This document shows positions 1 to 5,059 of a DNA stretch of 5,060 bases, one piece after another. The notes beneath the pieces were generated by a model. It made no database searches and was not told the origin of the DNA. It saw only the letters and a list, made by a program, of their open reading frames with translations. How positions within the stretch are numbered: position 1 is the stretch's first letter; each line of letters begins with the position of its first letter. A program made the position numbers and the translations under genes. This DNA comes from Calditrichia bacterium (lineage in GTDB: Bacteria; Calditrichota; Calditrichia; RBG-13-44-9; J042), in assembly GCA_030430345.1 (NCBI GenBank), contig JAUIFT010000280.1:1-5060 (forward strand). Direction: 5' to 3'.

Positions 1-508
1 CAATCATATCCCGAATATGTTCGAATCGATTACCGAGATTGGTCCCCTGTCCAGCAGTTGTCTCAAGAATGATTTCCATATCCGAAACCGCAGAGCGCTC
101 CCATGTTTCATTTAGGCTCTTCGCTATCGCGGTAACACCGGTTGCTTCGCCGCTGCCCAGGTGGGAACCGGGATGGGTAAGCAGGTAAGGCACTTTTAAA
201 ATACCTGCCCGGCGCATCTCATCGCAGAAAGCAGCAATCGATTTTTCCCTTTTTGCTGGATCAGGATTGGCAAGATTGATCAAGTAGGAATTATGAATAA
301 CCACAGGCTTGATTCCGGTGGCTGCCTGCAATTGGAAGAATTCTGCCAGCTCTTCCTCGGCATATTCCCGCCCTTCCCACTGACGCTGGCTTTTTGAAAA
401 AATTTGCACCACGTCCGCGGCAATTTTTTCCCCATTGCTGATAGCATTAAAAACGCCGCCGGCAATGGATGTGTGTGCGCCGATCATTGTTTTGGATTTG
501 TTTTTCAT
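1..508 (-). CDS. nfo: Endonuclease IV (AP endonuclease), N-terminal part, cut by window edge
   Basis: Endonuclease IV cuts DNA 5' of abasic sites during base-excision repair, using three metal ions in a TIM barrel. I translated the frame by hand: it is open from the ATG at 508 to the left edge, giving 169 of the usual ~280 residues. Family landmarks in order: IGAHTSIAGG (residues 9-18), QIFSKSQRQW (35-44), IHNSYLINLA (71-80), THPGSHLGSGE (111-121) and ILETTAGQGTNLGNRFEH (147-164). By comparison with E. coli Nfo, His72, His112 and Glu149 match metal ligands His69, His109 and Glu145; later ligands lie outside the window. The start is uncertain: in-frame ATGs lie at 538, 508 and 487, none with a Shine-Dalgarno sequence. 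Family alignment needs only 487 onward; 508 lies just past a long hairpin. It is 43 bases downstream of the dehydrogenase, so co-transcription is likely. Identification is confident; the start is not. Confidence 0.93.
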   Translation of the reverse strand, partial: MKNKSKTMIGAHTSIAGGVFNAISNGEKIAADVVQIFSKSQRQWEGREYAEEELAEFFQLQAATGIKPVVIHNSYLINLANPDPAKREKSIAAFCDEMRRAGILKVPYLLTHPGSHLGSGEATGVTAIAKSLNETWERSAVSDMEIILETTAGQGTNLGNRFEHIRDMI

Positions 509-537
509 CGTTTGGTTTTTACCGTTTTTGGTTTTCA
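496..537 (-). repeat. Tandem A-rich repeats in the nfo leader
   Basis: On the minus strand three related units follow each other before and across the nfo start: GAAAACCAAAAACGG, TAAAAACCAAACG and GAAAAACAAATCC. The first forms the right arm of the hairpin; the second could pair with the same left arm over about nine bases. The repeats also explain the in-frame ATGs at 538 and 508. No Shine-Dalgarno sequence is present, so ribosomes may load on A-rich unstructured RNA. Confidence 0.4.
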
Positions 538-589
538 TTCGTTGAGAAAATTCATGAATTTTCTCTGCGAATAAAACCAAAAATTGCGG
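522..589. repeat. Long imperfect inverted repeat (hairpin) at the dehydrogenase-nfo junction
   Basis: The core 544-565 is a perfect 22-base palindrome, GAGAAAATT-CATG-AATTTTCTC. Flanking bases continue to pair: 537-541 with 568-572, 525-535 with 573-583 (eleven consecutive pairs, one bulged base at 536) and 522-524 with 587-589. That is about 28 pairs in the minus-strand mRNA with a four-base loop. The structure covers the last twelve dehydrogenase codons and its stop, and ends 13 bases before the nfo ATG at 508. No U-run follows, so it does not look like an intrinsic terminator. An mRNA-processing, stability or translation-control element is more likely. Confidence 0.7.
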
Positions 590-1421
590 AAAAATCATTT
601 TCCCCGAATCCATCCTGCACGGCCATTTGGTAAATTTCTTTGCTGAGATTCCCCAGCGGCATTGCAGTGCCGGATTCATAAGCGGCAATTGCAGCCATGT
701 GCAAATCTTTCTGCATCCATTGCAGGGGGAATTCCACCGGATAGGTTTCATTGAGCAGATTCTCTTTTTTCATAGCCAGGTATGGAGGCGCCACCGGGCC
801 ACCGATCAATGCACTTAAGAGCATTTCCCGGGAAAGGCCAAGCGATTCTCCCAGGGAAATCCCTTCACTAAAAGCTGCCATAGAAGTCGCTAGAAGGAGA
901 TTTACAACCATCTTCAGCGAGGTGCCCATTCCCTGACCTCCGACATGAACGGTTTTCTGTCCCATCGCGTTAAATAAAGGAGCGGCGCTTTGAATATCTG
1001 TCGCCTCACCCCCGGCAAAGAAAACTAATTGCGCATCTGCTGCCTGGTTTTTCGATCCGGCGACCGGTGCATCGATAAAACGAATGTTGTGGTCACCCGC
1101 TGCGCTTGCCATTTCCCGCGCGAATGAAGGATGAACAGTGCTGCAATCGATCCATAAACTATTTGCTTTCAACTGAGTGAGAAAGCCATTTTCTCCTGCA
1201 ACTGCTTCCCTGACCGCCTCAGGATGAGCAAGCATTGTAACGAGAATATCTACCTGCCCGGCGACTTCCGCAGGTGTGGCCGCCCATACTGCACCAGCGG
1301 AGATAAGTGCTTTTGCTTTCTCCTTGCTGCGATTGTGTATGATTAAAGAATAATCATTTTTTAACAAATTCGCTGCCATCCGGCTGCCCATAATTCCCAA
1401 ACCAATAAATCCGATTTTCAT
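552..1421 (-). CDS. NAD(P)-dependent beta-hydroxyacid dehydrogenase (3-hydroxyisobutyrate dehydrogenase / glyoxylate-succinic semialdehyde reductase family)
   Basis: A cytosolic oxidoreductase that interconverts a beta- or gamma-hydroxyacid and its semialdehyde or keto form. The 289-residue product has normal family length. Visible motifs are the Rossmann glycine signature GFIGLGIMGSRMA (residues 4-16), the substrate loop DAPVAGSK (117-124), the catalytic helix GMGTSLKMVVN (164-174) with Lys170 and Asn174, and WMQKDL (235-240). The second strand ends HNRSKEK (29-35) rather than in an acidic residue, which in this family points to NADP(H) and to the glyoxylate/succinic-semialdehyde reductase branch; the exact substrate cannot be read from sequence. 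I chose the ATG at 1421 because GGGAG precedes it by a good spacing and MKIGFIG is the usual N-terminus. An in-frame ATG at 1478 would add 19 unrelated residues translated through an inverted repeat. The stop codon sits inside a strong palindrome shared with the nfo leader. Confidence 0.92.
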   Translation of the reverse strand: MKIGFIGLGIMGSRMAANLLKNDYSLIIHNRSKEKAKALISAGAVWAATPAEVAGQVDILVTMLAHPEAVREAVAGENGFLTQLKANSLWIDCSTVHPSFAREMASAAGDHNIRFIDAPVAGSKNQAADAQLVFFAGGEATDIQSAAPLFNAMGQKTVHVGGQGMGTSLKMVVNLLLATSMAAFSEGISLGESLGLSREMLLSALIGGPVAPPYLAMKKENLLNETYPVEFPLQWMQKDLHMAAIAAYESGTAMPLGNLSKEIYQMAVQDGFGENDFSAIFGFIRRENS

Positions 1422-1427
1422 ATTTAG
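1422..1427 (-). promoter_or_regulatory. Spacer next to the ribosome binding site deciding the dehydrogenase start
   Basis: The minus strand reads AGGGAGCTAAAT directly before the ATG at 1421. The GGGAG core lies at about 1428-1432, just beyond this six-base spacer. This supports 1421 over the upstream in-frame ATG at 1478, which has no comparable purine run. Confidence 0.6.
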
Positions 1428-1441
1428 CTCCCTGATATTTT

Positions 1442-1506
1442 CAGATTTCAACAGATCATTATTTCTTAAAGGCATCAATAATTAATTTGATCTGAATATA
1501 AATCTG
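1442..1506. repeat. Inverted repeat of paired CAGAT boxes upstream of the dehydrogenase
   Basis: The plus strand has CAGATTT-CAA-CAGATC (1442-1457). After 31 bases comes GATCTG-AATAT-AAATCTG (1489-1506), the reverse complement of the same pair with a different inner spacer. Thirteen box bases per arm match exactly. It lies 21-85 bases upstream of the dehydrogenase start, where a promoter or operator is expected. It could be a binding site for the neighbouring Crp/Fnr-type regulator, or an mRNA hairpin. The structure is seen directly; the function is inferred. Confidence 0.55.
1483..1494. repeat. 12-base repeat, copy 1 (TAATTTGATCTG)
   Basis: TAATTTGATCTG occurs here upstream of the dehydrogenase and again, same orientation, at 2152-2163 just before the regulator start. 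This copy also forms part of the larger CAGAT inverted repeat. Two exact 12-mers in two short intergenic gaps suggest a shared control site. Confidence 0.45.
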
Positions 1507-1533
1507 CGCCTATTAGGGGTGCCTTATCATTTG

Positions 1534-2139
1534 TTAAGAAATCGGATTTCTCAGCAGATTTTTTTTCAGGCGGGAAAGCGATACTTCCGTGATACCCAAA
1601 AATGAGGCGATATGATACTGGGGAATGCGTTGCAACAGGTCGGGATGTTGTTCAACAAAGTTCAGATACCTATCGGCGGCAGATTGTTGCAGCAAGCTTC
1701 TCGCCCGTAATTCTTTCCTGACCAACAGCCATTCGGCAAGCTTGCGTCCCAGCCGGTCATATAACGGATCCTGATCAAACAATTGGGAAAAATCCCGGTA
1801 GCTGGCGGCAAGCAATGTGGTCGGTTCAAGCGTTTCAATACCATACATCACCGGCAGTTCGAGCACGGAAGCAGCTAACGGACCGGCAAACATGTTCGCA
1901 CTAATAAATGCCTTATTGGATTCTCCCCCGTCCTCTGTGGGATAGTAAAAACGGAGCAGCCCGTCGCTGACGAAAATCAAATCGTACACTTTATCGCCCG
2001 GTAATAGGATATGATGCTGCCGCGGGAGTTGTCGCAGCCGGAAGATGGCAGCCAGTTGTTCCCACTGTCGATCGTCGAATTCTACCCATTGTTTTAGCGC
2101 CTTACGCATTTGATTGTATACAGTAATATTATCTGGCAA
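1534..2139 (-). CDS. Crp/Fnr-family transcriptional regulator
   Basis: A 201-residue cytosolic DNA-binding regulator with a cyclic-nucleotide-binding-like beta-barrel (about residues 25-115: ILLPGDKVYDLIFVSDGLLR at 44-63), a dimer helix (about 125-150) and a C-terminal helix-turn-helix (about 171-195: IPQYHIASFLGITEVSLSRL). The usual phosphate-binding signature of cAMP receptors is not evident; the region reads NMFAGPLAASVLE. There is no cysteine, so it cannot carry an FNR-type iron-sulphur cluster. Its effector is unknown. The start is TTG at 2139, supported by GAGG seven bases upstream; the first in-frame ATG (2109) lacks a ribosome site and would remove ten residues. It lies 49 bases downstream of the NmrA-like gene and 112 upstream of the dehydrogenase, so local control of these genes, possibly with autoregulation, is a reasonable inference. 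Confidence 0.9.
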   Translation of the reverse strand: MPDNITVYNQMRKALKQWVEFDDRQWEQLAAIFRLRQLPRQHHILLPGDKVYDLIFVSDGLLRFYYPTEDGGESNKAFISANMFAGPLAASVLELPVMYGIETLEPTTLLAASYRDFSQLFDQDPLYDRLGRKLAEWLLVRKELRARSLLQQSAADRYLNFVEQHPDLLQRIPQYHIASFLGITEVSLSRLKKNLLRNPIS

Positions 2140-2146
2140 GAAGTAA

Positions 2147-2150
2147 CCTC
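2147..2150 (-). promoter_or_regulatory. Ribosome binding site supporting a TTG start
   Basis: GAGG on the minus strand lies seven bases before the TTG at 2139. It is the only Shine-Dalgarno-like match near the possible starts of the regulator gene and is the reason for choosing the rare start codon. Confidence 0.55.
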
Positions 2151-2151
2151 G

Positions 2152-2163
2152 TAATTTGATCTG
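2152..2163. repeat. 12-base repeat, copy 2 (TAATTTGATCTG)
   Basis: Exact copy of the 12-mer at 1483-1494. It lies directly upstream of the ribosome binding site of the Crp/Fnr-type gene, in the 49-base gap after the NmrA-like gene. A regulator bound here could block or modulate its own transcription; this is inference. Confidence 0.45.
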
Positions 2164-2188
2164 CTCTCAATTTTGTTGTTATATCGTT

Positions 2189-3055
2189 TTAACTTTTCGA
2201 TAGATGACGCTGCAAGAAATCGACAAAACCAGCCACTGGTCTTTCCAGTAACTGTTCTAATATAAACGGGTTTCCCTTAAAATGAAATTGTTCATAGTAG
2301 CGAAACATAGCGAGCAGTGTTTCTACCTGGTATTCGCCCATACCATTTCTCCGCGCCGTATCTGCCCATAATTCCCGGTCCATAAACTGGTTTTTCACTG
2401 GACGACCGAGCGCTTCACTGAGCATCTGTGCCAATTCTCGCTGGGAAAAATTTTCCCGGCCGCATAACTCATAAGTTGCCTGAAAATGACCTGCGTTGCC
2501 GATAATGCCCGCAGCTGCTGCAGCAACATCATTAAGATCCACCATGTTAATAATTGTATCCGAATGGTAGGGGAGGGCAAGAAGCCCCTTTCGGGTGATT
2601 GAGGACCAATATGCGAGGATGTTCTGCATATACGGCGCCGGCTGCAGTATGGTAAAATTCAATCCGGATTCAAACAAAAGCTCCTCTACGCGCATTTTCT
2701 GCCAATGATGCGCCATCTTTTCCGTTTGGGGATGCAGCACGGAGTGGTAAACAAAATGTTGAATATTAGTGCGGCGCGCCTCTGCAATAACGCTTTTGCC
2801 AATCGCCAGTTCATCCGCTGCCATATTTGGACAGATATGATAGATTGCCTGACAACCGGCAATGGCCTCCATCAGGGAGGTCTTCTGACGAATATCCCCA
2901 ATAACAACTTCCGTTGCCCCGGACACTTGCGCCAGCGCTGCCTGGGATTCCCGATAAACCAGTGCCCGGACATCTTTTTGGCGATGCGCTAATGCCCCCA
3001 ATATGGCCTGCCCGGTTTTCCCGGCAGCACCAGTGACAAGAATTTTATTCGCCAT
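2189..3055 (-). CDS. NmrA-like NAD(P)-binding protein (atypical short-chain dehydrogenase/reductase)
   Basis: A 288-residue cytosolic Rossmann-fold protein of the NmrA / NAD(P)H-binding family, which includes redox sensors and quinone- or dye-reducing enzymes. The N-terminus ILVTGAAGKTGQA (5-17) holds the GxxGxxG dinucleotide loop. VYR (33-35) places Arg35 at the end of strand 2, favouring NADP(H), and GD follows at 53-54. FVYHSVLHP (101-109), the helix HHWQKMRVEELL (116-127) and LQPAPYMQN (137-145) are typical of NmrA-like members. A classical YxxxK pair is not evident: the corresponding helix has His-Trp-Gln-Lys. Enzymatic versus sensory role is therefore open. The ATG at 3055 follows GGGAG by seven bases. 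It is the first gene of the minus-strand run and sits next to a Crp/Fnr-type regulator. It diverges from the thioredoxin-like gene. Confidence 0.9.
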   Translation of the reverse strand: MANKILVTGAAGKTGQAILGALAHRQKDVRALVYRESQAALAQVSGATEVVIGDIRQKTSLMEAIAGCQAIYHICPNMAADELAIGKSVIAEARRTNIQHFVYHSVLHPQTEKMAHHWQKMRVEELLFESGLNFTILQPAPYMQNILAYWSSITRKGLLALPYHSDTIINMVDLNDVAAAAAGIIGNAGHFQATYELCGRENFSQRELAQMLSEALGRPVKNQFMDRELWADTARRNGMGEYQVETLLAMFRYYEQFHFKGNPFILEQLLERPVAGFVDFLQRHLSKS

Positions 3056-3071
3056 TATTTACTCCCGCTAT

Positions 3072-3101
3072 GTTTGCCAACATTTTTTGGATTGTGCAAA
3101 C
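3072..3101. repeat. Nested inverted repeat in the divergent promoter region
   Basis: GTTTGC (3072-3077) and GCAAAC (3096-3101) are exact inverted arms 18 bases apart. A smaller pair, CCAA (3077-3080) and TTGG (3087-3090), lies within. The site is 17-46 bases upstream of the NmrA-like start, where a promoter or operator should lie. A TTGCAC resembling a -35 box is on the minus strand in the outer arm, without a good -10 match. Operator function is inferred. Confidence 0.35.
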
Positions 3102-3131
3102 CCTCTTTCGATGAAGATTGTCTTTAAGTAA

Positions 3132-3156
3132 ATGATCTAAAATTAATTTAAATCAT
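3132..3156. promoter_or_regulatory. Imperfect palindrome, possible operator/promoter of the TlpA-like gene
   Basis: Ten-base arms ATGATCTAAA and TTTAAATCAT match as an inverted repeat at nine of ten positions around a five-base centre. The A+T-rich site lies 14 bases before the TlpA-like ATG and directly abuts its ribosome site. TAAAAT at 3138-3143 resembles a -10 box. It shares AATTAATTT and a GATCT core with the dehydrogenase upstream region. Confidence 0.4.
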
Positions 3157-3162
3157 AAAGGA
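3157..3162 (+). promoter_or_regulatory. Ribosome binding site of the TlpA-like gene
   Basis: AAAGGA lies seven bases before the ATG at 3170 and fixes that start. The signal peptide begins immediately after it. Confidence 0.6.
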
Positions 3163-3169
3163 CGAAAAA

Positions 3170-3754
3170 ATGCAGCTAGCAGTTAAAGTTTTTATAATCG
3201 CAATCTTTCTCTTTACCGCTCTTTATTCACAGGAAGTTGTCCTGAAAGTGGGCACCCCGGCGCCGGATATTCAATTCTCCCGGTTAAGCGATAATGCTAA
3301 CAATCTAATGGATTGGAATAATATCGAAGAAGACGTTGTGCTGATCGATTTCTGGGCTACCTGGTGCGCCCCCTGTATAAAATCGATCCCGCATCTGAAT
3401 GAGCTATCTGAGACCTTCGCCGACAGCTCCGTCGCTTTTATTTCACTGACTTACGAACCGCCCCACATGATTACGCCGTTTCTAAGAAAACACCCTTTAA
3501 AAACGATGGTTGCCAGCGATGCGGATTTTGCGACTTTTAAAGCATACAATGCCTGGGGGATACCGATGGTCGCGATCGTAAATAGTGAGCGAAAGATCGC
3601 CGCTGTTGTTCATCCCAGTAATCTAAGCGCAAATATGATCCAGGAAATTTTAGCGGGAAAGATACCTGTAACCCCACAAGCGAAACCCTGGCCGGATCCT
3701 GCTGGCGCGGAAGAATACTTTCGTTCCCTGATAAAGCCTCAGCCAACAAAATAA
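3170..3754 (+). CDS. Secreted TlpA/ResA-like thioredoxin-fold protein
   Basis: A 194-residue exported thiol-disulfide oxidoreductase. Residues 1-20 are a signal peptide (Lys6, hydrophobic core about 7-17, ALYS-QE cleavage site after residue 20). It thus acts in the periplasm or anchored at the membrane surface; no lipobox cysteine is present. The mature domain starts with the peroxiredoxin/TlpA-type segment VGTPAPDIQFSRL (27-39), followed by VLIDFWATWCAPC (57-69) with redox cysteines 66 and 69. The cis-proline loop is WGIPMV (129-134). Family members reduce apocytochrome or other envelope thiols or act in oxidative folding; no partner gene is visible to choose between these. The last ~30 residues are rich in proline and lysine and extend past the domain; they may be a linker to a domain absent here. 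It stands alone on the plus strand, divergent from the NmrA-like gene. Confidence 0.9.
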   Translation: MQLAVKVFIIAIFLFTALYSQEVVLKVGTPAPDIQFSRLSDNANNLMDWNNIEEDVVLIDFWATWCAPCIKSIPHLNELSETFADSSVAFISLTYEPPHMITPFLRKHPLKTMVASDADFATFKAYNAWGIPMVAIVNSERKIAAVVHPSNLSANMIQEILAGKIPVTPQAKPWPDPAGAEEYFRSLIKPQPTK

Positions 3755-3755
3755 T

Positions 3756-3769
3756 ACAACCGCAGTTGT
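3756..3769. terminator. Weak hairpin between convergent genes
   Basis: ACAAC (3756-3760) and GTTGT (3765-3769) form a five-base stem around CGCA, in the 21-base gap between two convergent stop codons. A short A+T-rich run follows on the plus strand. The stem is too short and U-poor to be a convincing intrinsic terminator. Confidence 0.25.
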
Positions 3770-3775
3770 CATATT

Positions 3776-4420
3776 TTACAGATATTTAACGACAATATCG
3801 ATAAGCTTTTGAACCCGGTTGTTATAAGGCGGCGCCAGCAATTTTAGCGGGGAGTGTTTTACTTGTTTGAGCACTGCCCGCTCGTTGGAGAAAGCTTTGA
3901 AACCGTATACGCCATGGGATTTTCCGAAGCCGCTGTTGTTTACGCCGCCAAATGGGAGATTGGGGTGAAGGTAATGGGTAAGAATATCGTTGATACCGGT
4001 GCCGCCTGCGCTGGTATTGGCAAACATCTTCTTAATGTTTTTCTTGTTCTTGCTAAAGATATAAAGCGCTAAAGGTTTCTCACCGGACTGAATATCTGCG
4101 AATACCTGGTCAATATTCTGGTAAGTAAAAATAGGCAGGATTGGGCCAAAAATTTCGTCCTGCATCAATAAGGATTGTGGAGAAACGTTACTGAGCAGGG
4201 TCGGGGAGATATAGTTGTCTGAAGAGTTGCTTTTCCCGCCAAATTCGACGTTCGCGCCTTTATCTACAGCATCTTTTAGCATACCGGTTAAACGTTGATG
4301 ATGTGCTTTGTGTGCCACCCGGGCCAGGTGCGGCGATTGTTCCCGCGCTTCTTCATCCTCCCCATAATATTTGACGAGCATTTGTTTGCTGGCTTCCAGG
4401 GCCTTCAGCACTGGCTCAAT
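3776..4420 (-). pseudogene. C-terminal fragment of a class-3 aldehyde dehydrogenase (part of the chimeric ORF)
   Basis: This part encodes only the C-terminal portion of the catalytic domain and the oligomerisation tail of an ALDH3-like enzyme (fatty or aromatic aldehyde oxidation in complete relatives). A complete relative has about 450-480 residues; roughly the first 230-250 are missing. The EIFGP glutamate (Glu302 of the visible frame) and the PFGG loop are intact, so the fragment has not decayed by point mutation. Sampled lines run 43-50% G+C up to about 4320, like the rest of the window. The upstream limit is approximate. Confidence 0.65.
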
Positions 4421-5059
4421 GGGCTTGCCGAACAGTTCCCAGATTTCTGGTCCGCTGATCACGTCCACCTTATAACTGGTGAAAGGGATGCGGACGGTTT
4501 GGGAACCTTTGTCAGTGGTGAGCAACCCGTACAGGGTAGCGGAGACGAAGTTTCGGTGGCTGCGGATGTCGAACCCGAACGGCACCACCGAGCCAGTGAC
4601 TTTTTTGCCGACGGTGTTGCCGGGGAGTTGCTGGCAACGCAGCATCAGCCCGGCCCACAGGTCCGCCCAGCGGAACACCGGCAGTGACGGTTGCCGTTCG
4701 GCAGGCATGTGGTCCAGGAGTTCGTTGACAAATCCCGTTGCCATCGCTGAGACGGGAGTGAGTTCCACCGAGGCTTGCAGTTGGCTGAGCGTGGCGACGA
4801 ACGGAGCCACGCTGCTTTCGTCCAGGTGAGCAAACCCGGCCAGGGCAAGTTCCATCAGCCATTGTTGTGTACTGCCCAGCAGCCCGGCCATTGCCCCCGC
4901 GTTGGCGGGCGGCGGTTCTTCCACTTCAACGGATTGCGATTCCCGGCGGAATGTCTCCGCAAGTTGGGCGGCCAGGGCATCGTATCGGGCACCTTGCATG
5001 GCGACCCGGCCCGCTGCCAGCACGGTGAAATGCCGAACCAGAAATTCGCTGCGGTCCAC
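3776..5059 (-). CDS. Chimeric ORF: unrecognised N-terminal half fused in frame to the C-terminal half of a class-3 aldehyde dehydrogenase
   Basis: The frame is open to the right edge. The GTG at 5059 may be internal, so the protein is probably N-terminally incomplete (427 residues visible). Residues from about 222 to 427 are clear ALDH3-type sequence: YYGED (231-235), YISPTLLSNV (283-292), DEIFGPILPIFTY (301-313), PLALYIFSKNKK (329-340), NDILTHYLHPNLPFGGVNNSGFGKSHG (357-383, overall) and the family's C-terminal PPY (410-412). The first ~210 residues match nothing in ALDH: the Rossmann nucleotide-binding region, the ELGGK-type general-base motif and the catalytic cysteine segment are absent. 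Aldehyde oxidation is therefore not expected. The upstream half is richer in G+C than the downstream half. Either recombination fused two genes or two genomes were joined in assembly. No stop or frameshift marks the junction, which I place at about 4394-4447. Confidence 0.8.
   Translation of the reverse strand: MDRSEFLVRHFTVLAAGRVAMQGARYDALAAQLAETFRRESQSVEVEEPPPANAGAMAGLLGSTQQWLMELALAGFAHLDESSVAPFVATLSQLQASVELTPVSAMATGFVNELLDHMPAERQPSLPVFRWADLWAGLMLRCQQLPGNTVGKKVTGSVVPFGFDIRSHRNFVSATLYGLLTTDKGSQTVRIPFTSYKVDVISGPEIWELFGKPIEPVLKALEASKQMLVKYYGEDEEAREQSPHLARVAHKAHHQRLTGMLKDAVDKGANVEFGGKSNSSDNYISPTLLSNVSPQSLLMQDEIFGPILPIFTYQNIDQVFADIQSGEKPLALYIFSKNKKNIKKMFANTSAGGTGINDILTHYLHPNLPFGGVNNSGFGKSHGVYGFKAFSNERAVLKQVKHSPLKLLAPPYNNRVQKLIDIVVKYL
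4420..5059 (-). other. Unrecognised G+C-rich coding segment forming the N-terminal half of the chimera
   Basis: About 210 residues that I do not recognise with confidence. They are mostly helical-looking, with an acidic and proline-rich stretch at about 43-53, a WADLWAGLML segment (131-140) and a strand-rich section with VVPFGFDIRSHRNFVSATLYGLL (158-180), followed by SYKVDVISGPEIW (195-207). There is no signal peptide, membrane segment or cysteine cluster. Sampled 60-base lines from 4501 rightwards are 58-72% G+C. The style recalls uncharacterised proteins near MoxR-type ATPase and von Willebrand-factor-A genes, but this is a weak impression and no such neighbour is visible. Confidence 0.4.

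Noticed and set aside
280..465. Minus-strand open frame inside the nfo region
   Set aside because: It overlaps the nfo coding frame, which shows clear family motifs; this frame has none and no ribosome site.
544..565. The perfect palindrome as an intrinsic terminator of the dehydrogenase transcript
   Set aside because: The stem is A+T-rich and no U-run follows on either strand; the downstream sequence on the minus strand is A-rich.
627..936. Two plus-strand open frames antisense to the dehydrogenase
   Set aside because: Both lie opposite a gene with complete family motifs and encode nothing recognisable.
1422..1478. N-terminal extension of the dehydrogenase from the ATG at 1478
   Set aside because: The family N-terminus begins at the ATG at 1421, which has its own ribosome site. 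The extra 19 residues are translated from a regulatory-looking inverted repeat.
2705..2992. Plus-strand open frame of 95 codons antisense to the NmrA-like gene
   Set aside because: The opposite strand carries a full-length family member with a ribosome site; this frame has no coherent domain.
552..3754. The redox-themed genes as one new pathway
   Set aside because: The shared theme rests only on proximity and common cofactor types; no linked substrate or complex can be read from the sequences.
4295..4862. Several long open frames on both strands within the right part of the window
   Set aside because: High G+C removes stop codons from all frames here. Only the 3776-5059 frame continues into recognisable protein sequence.
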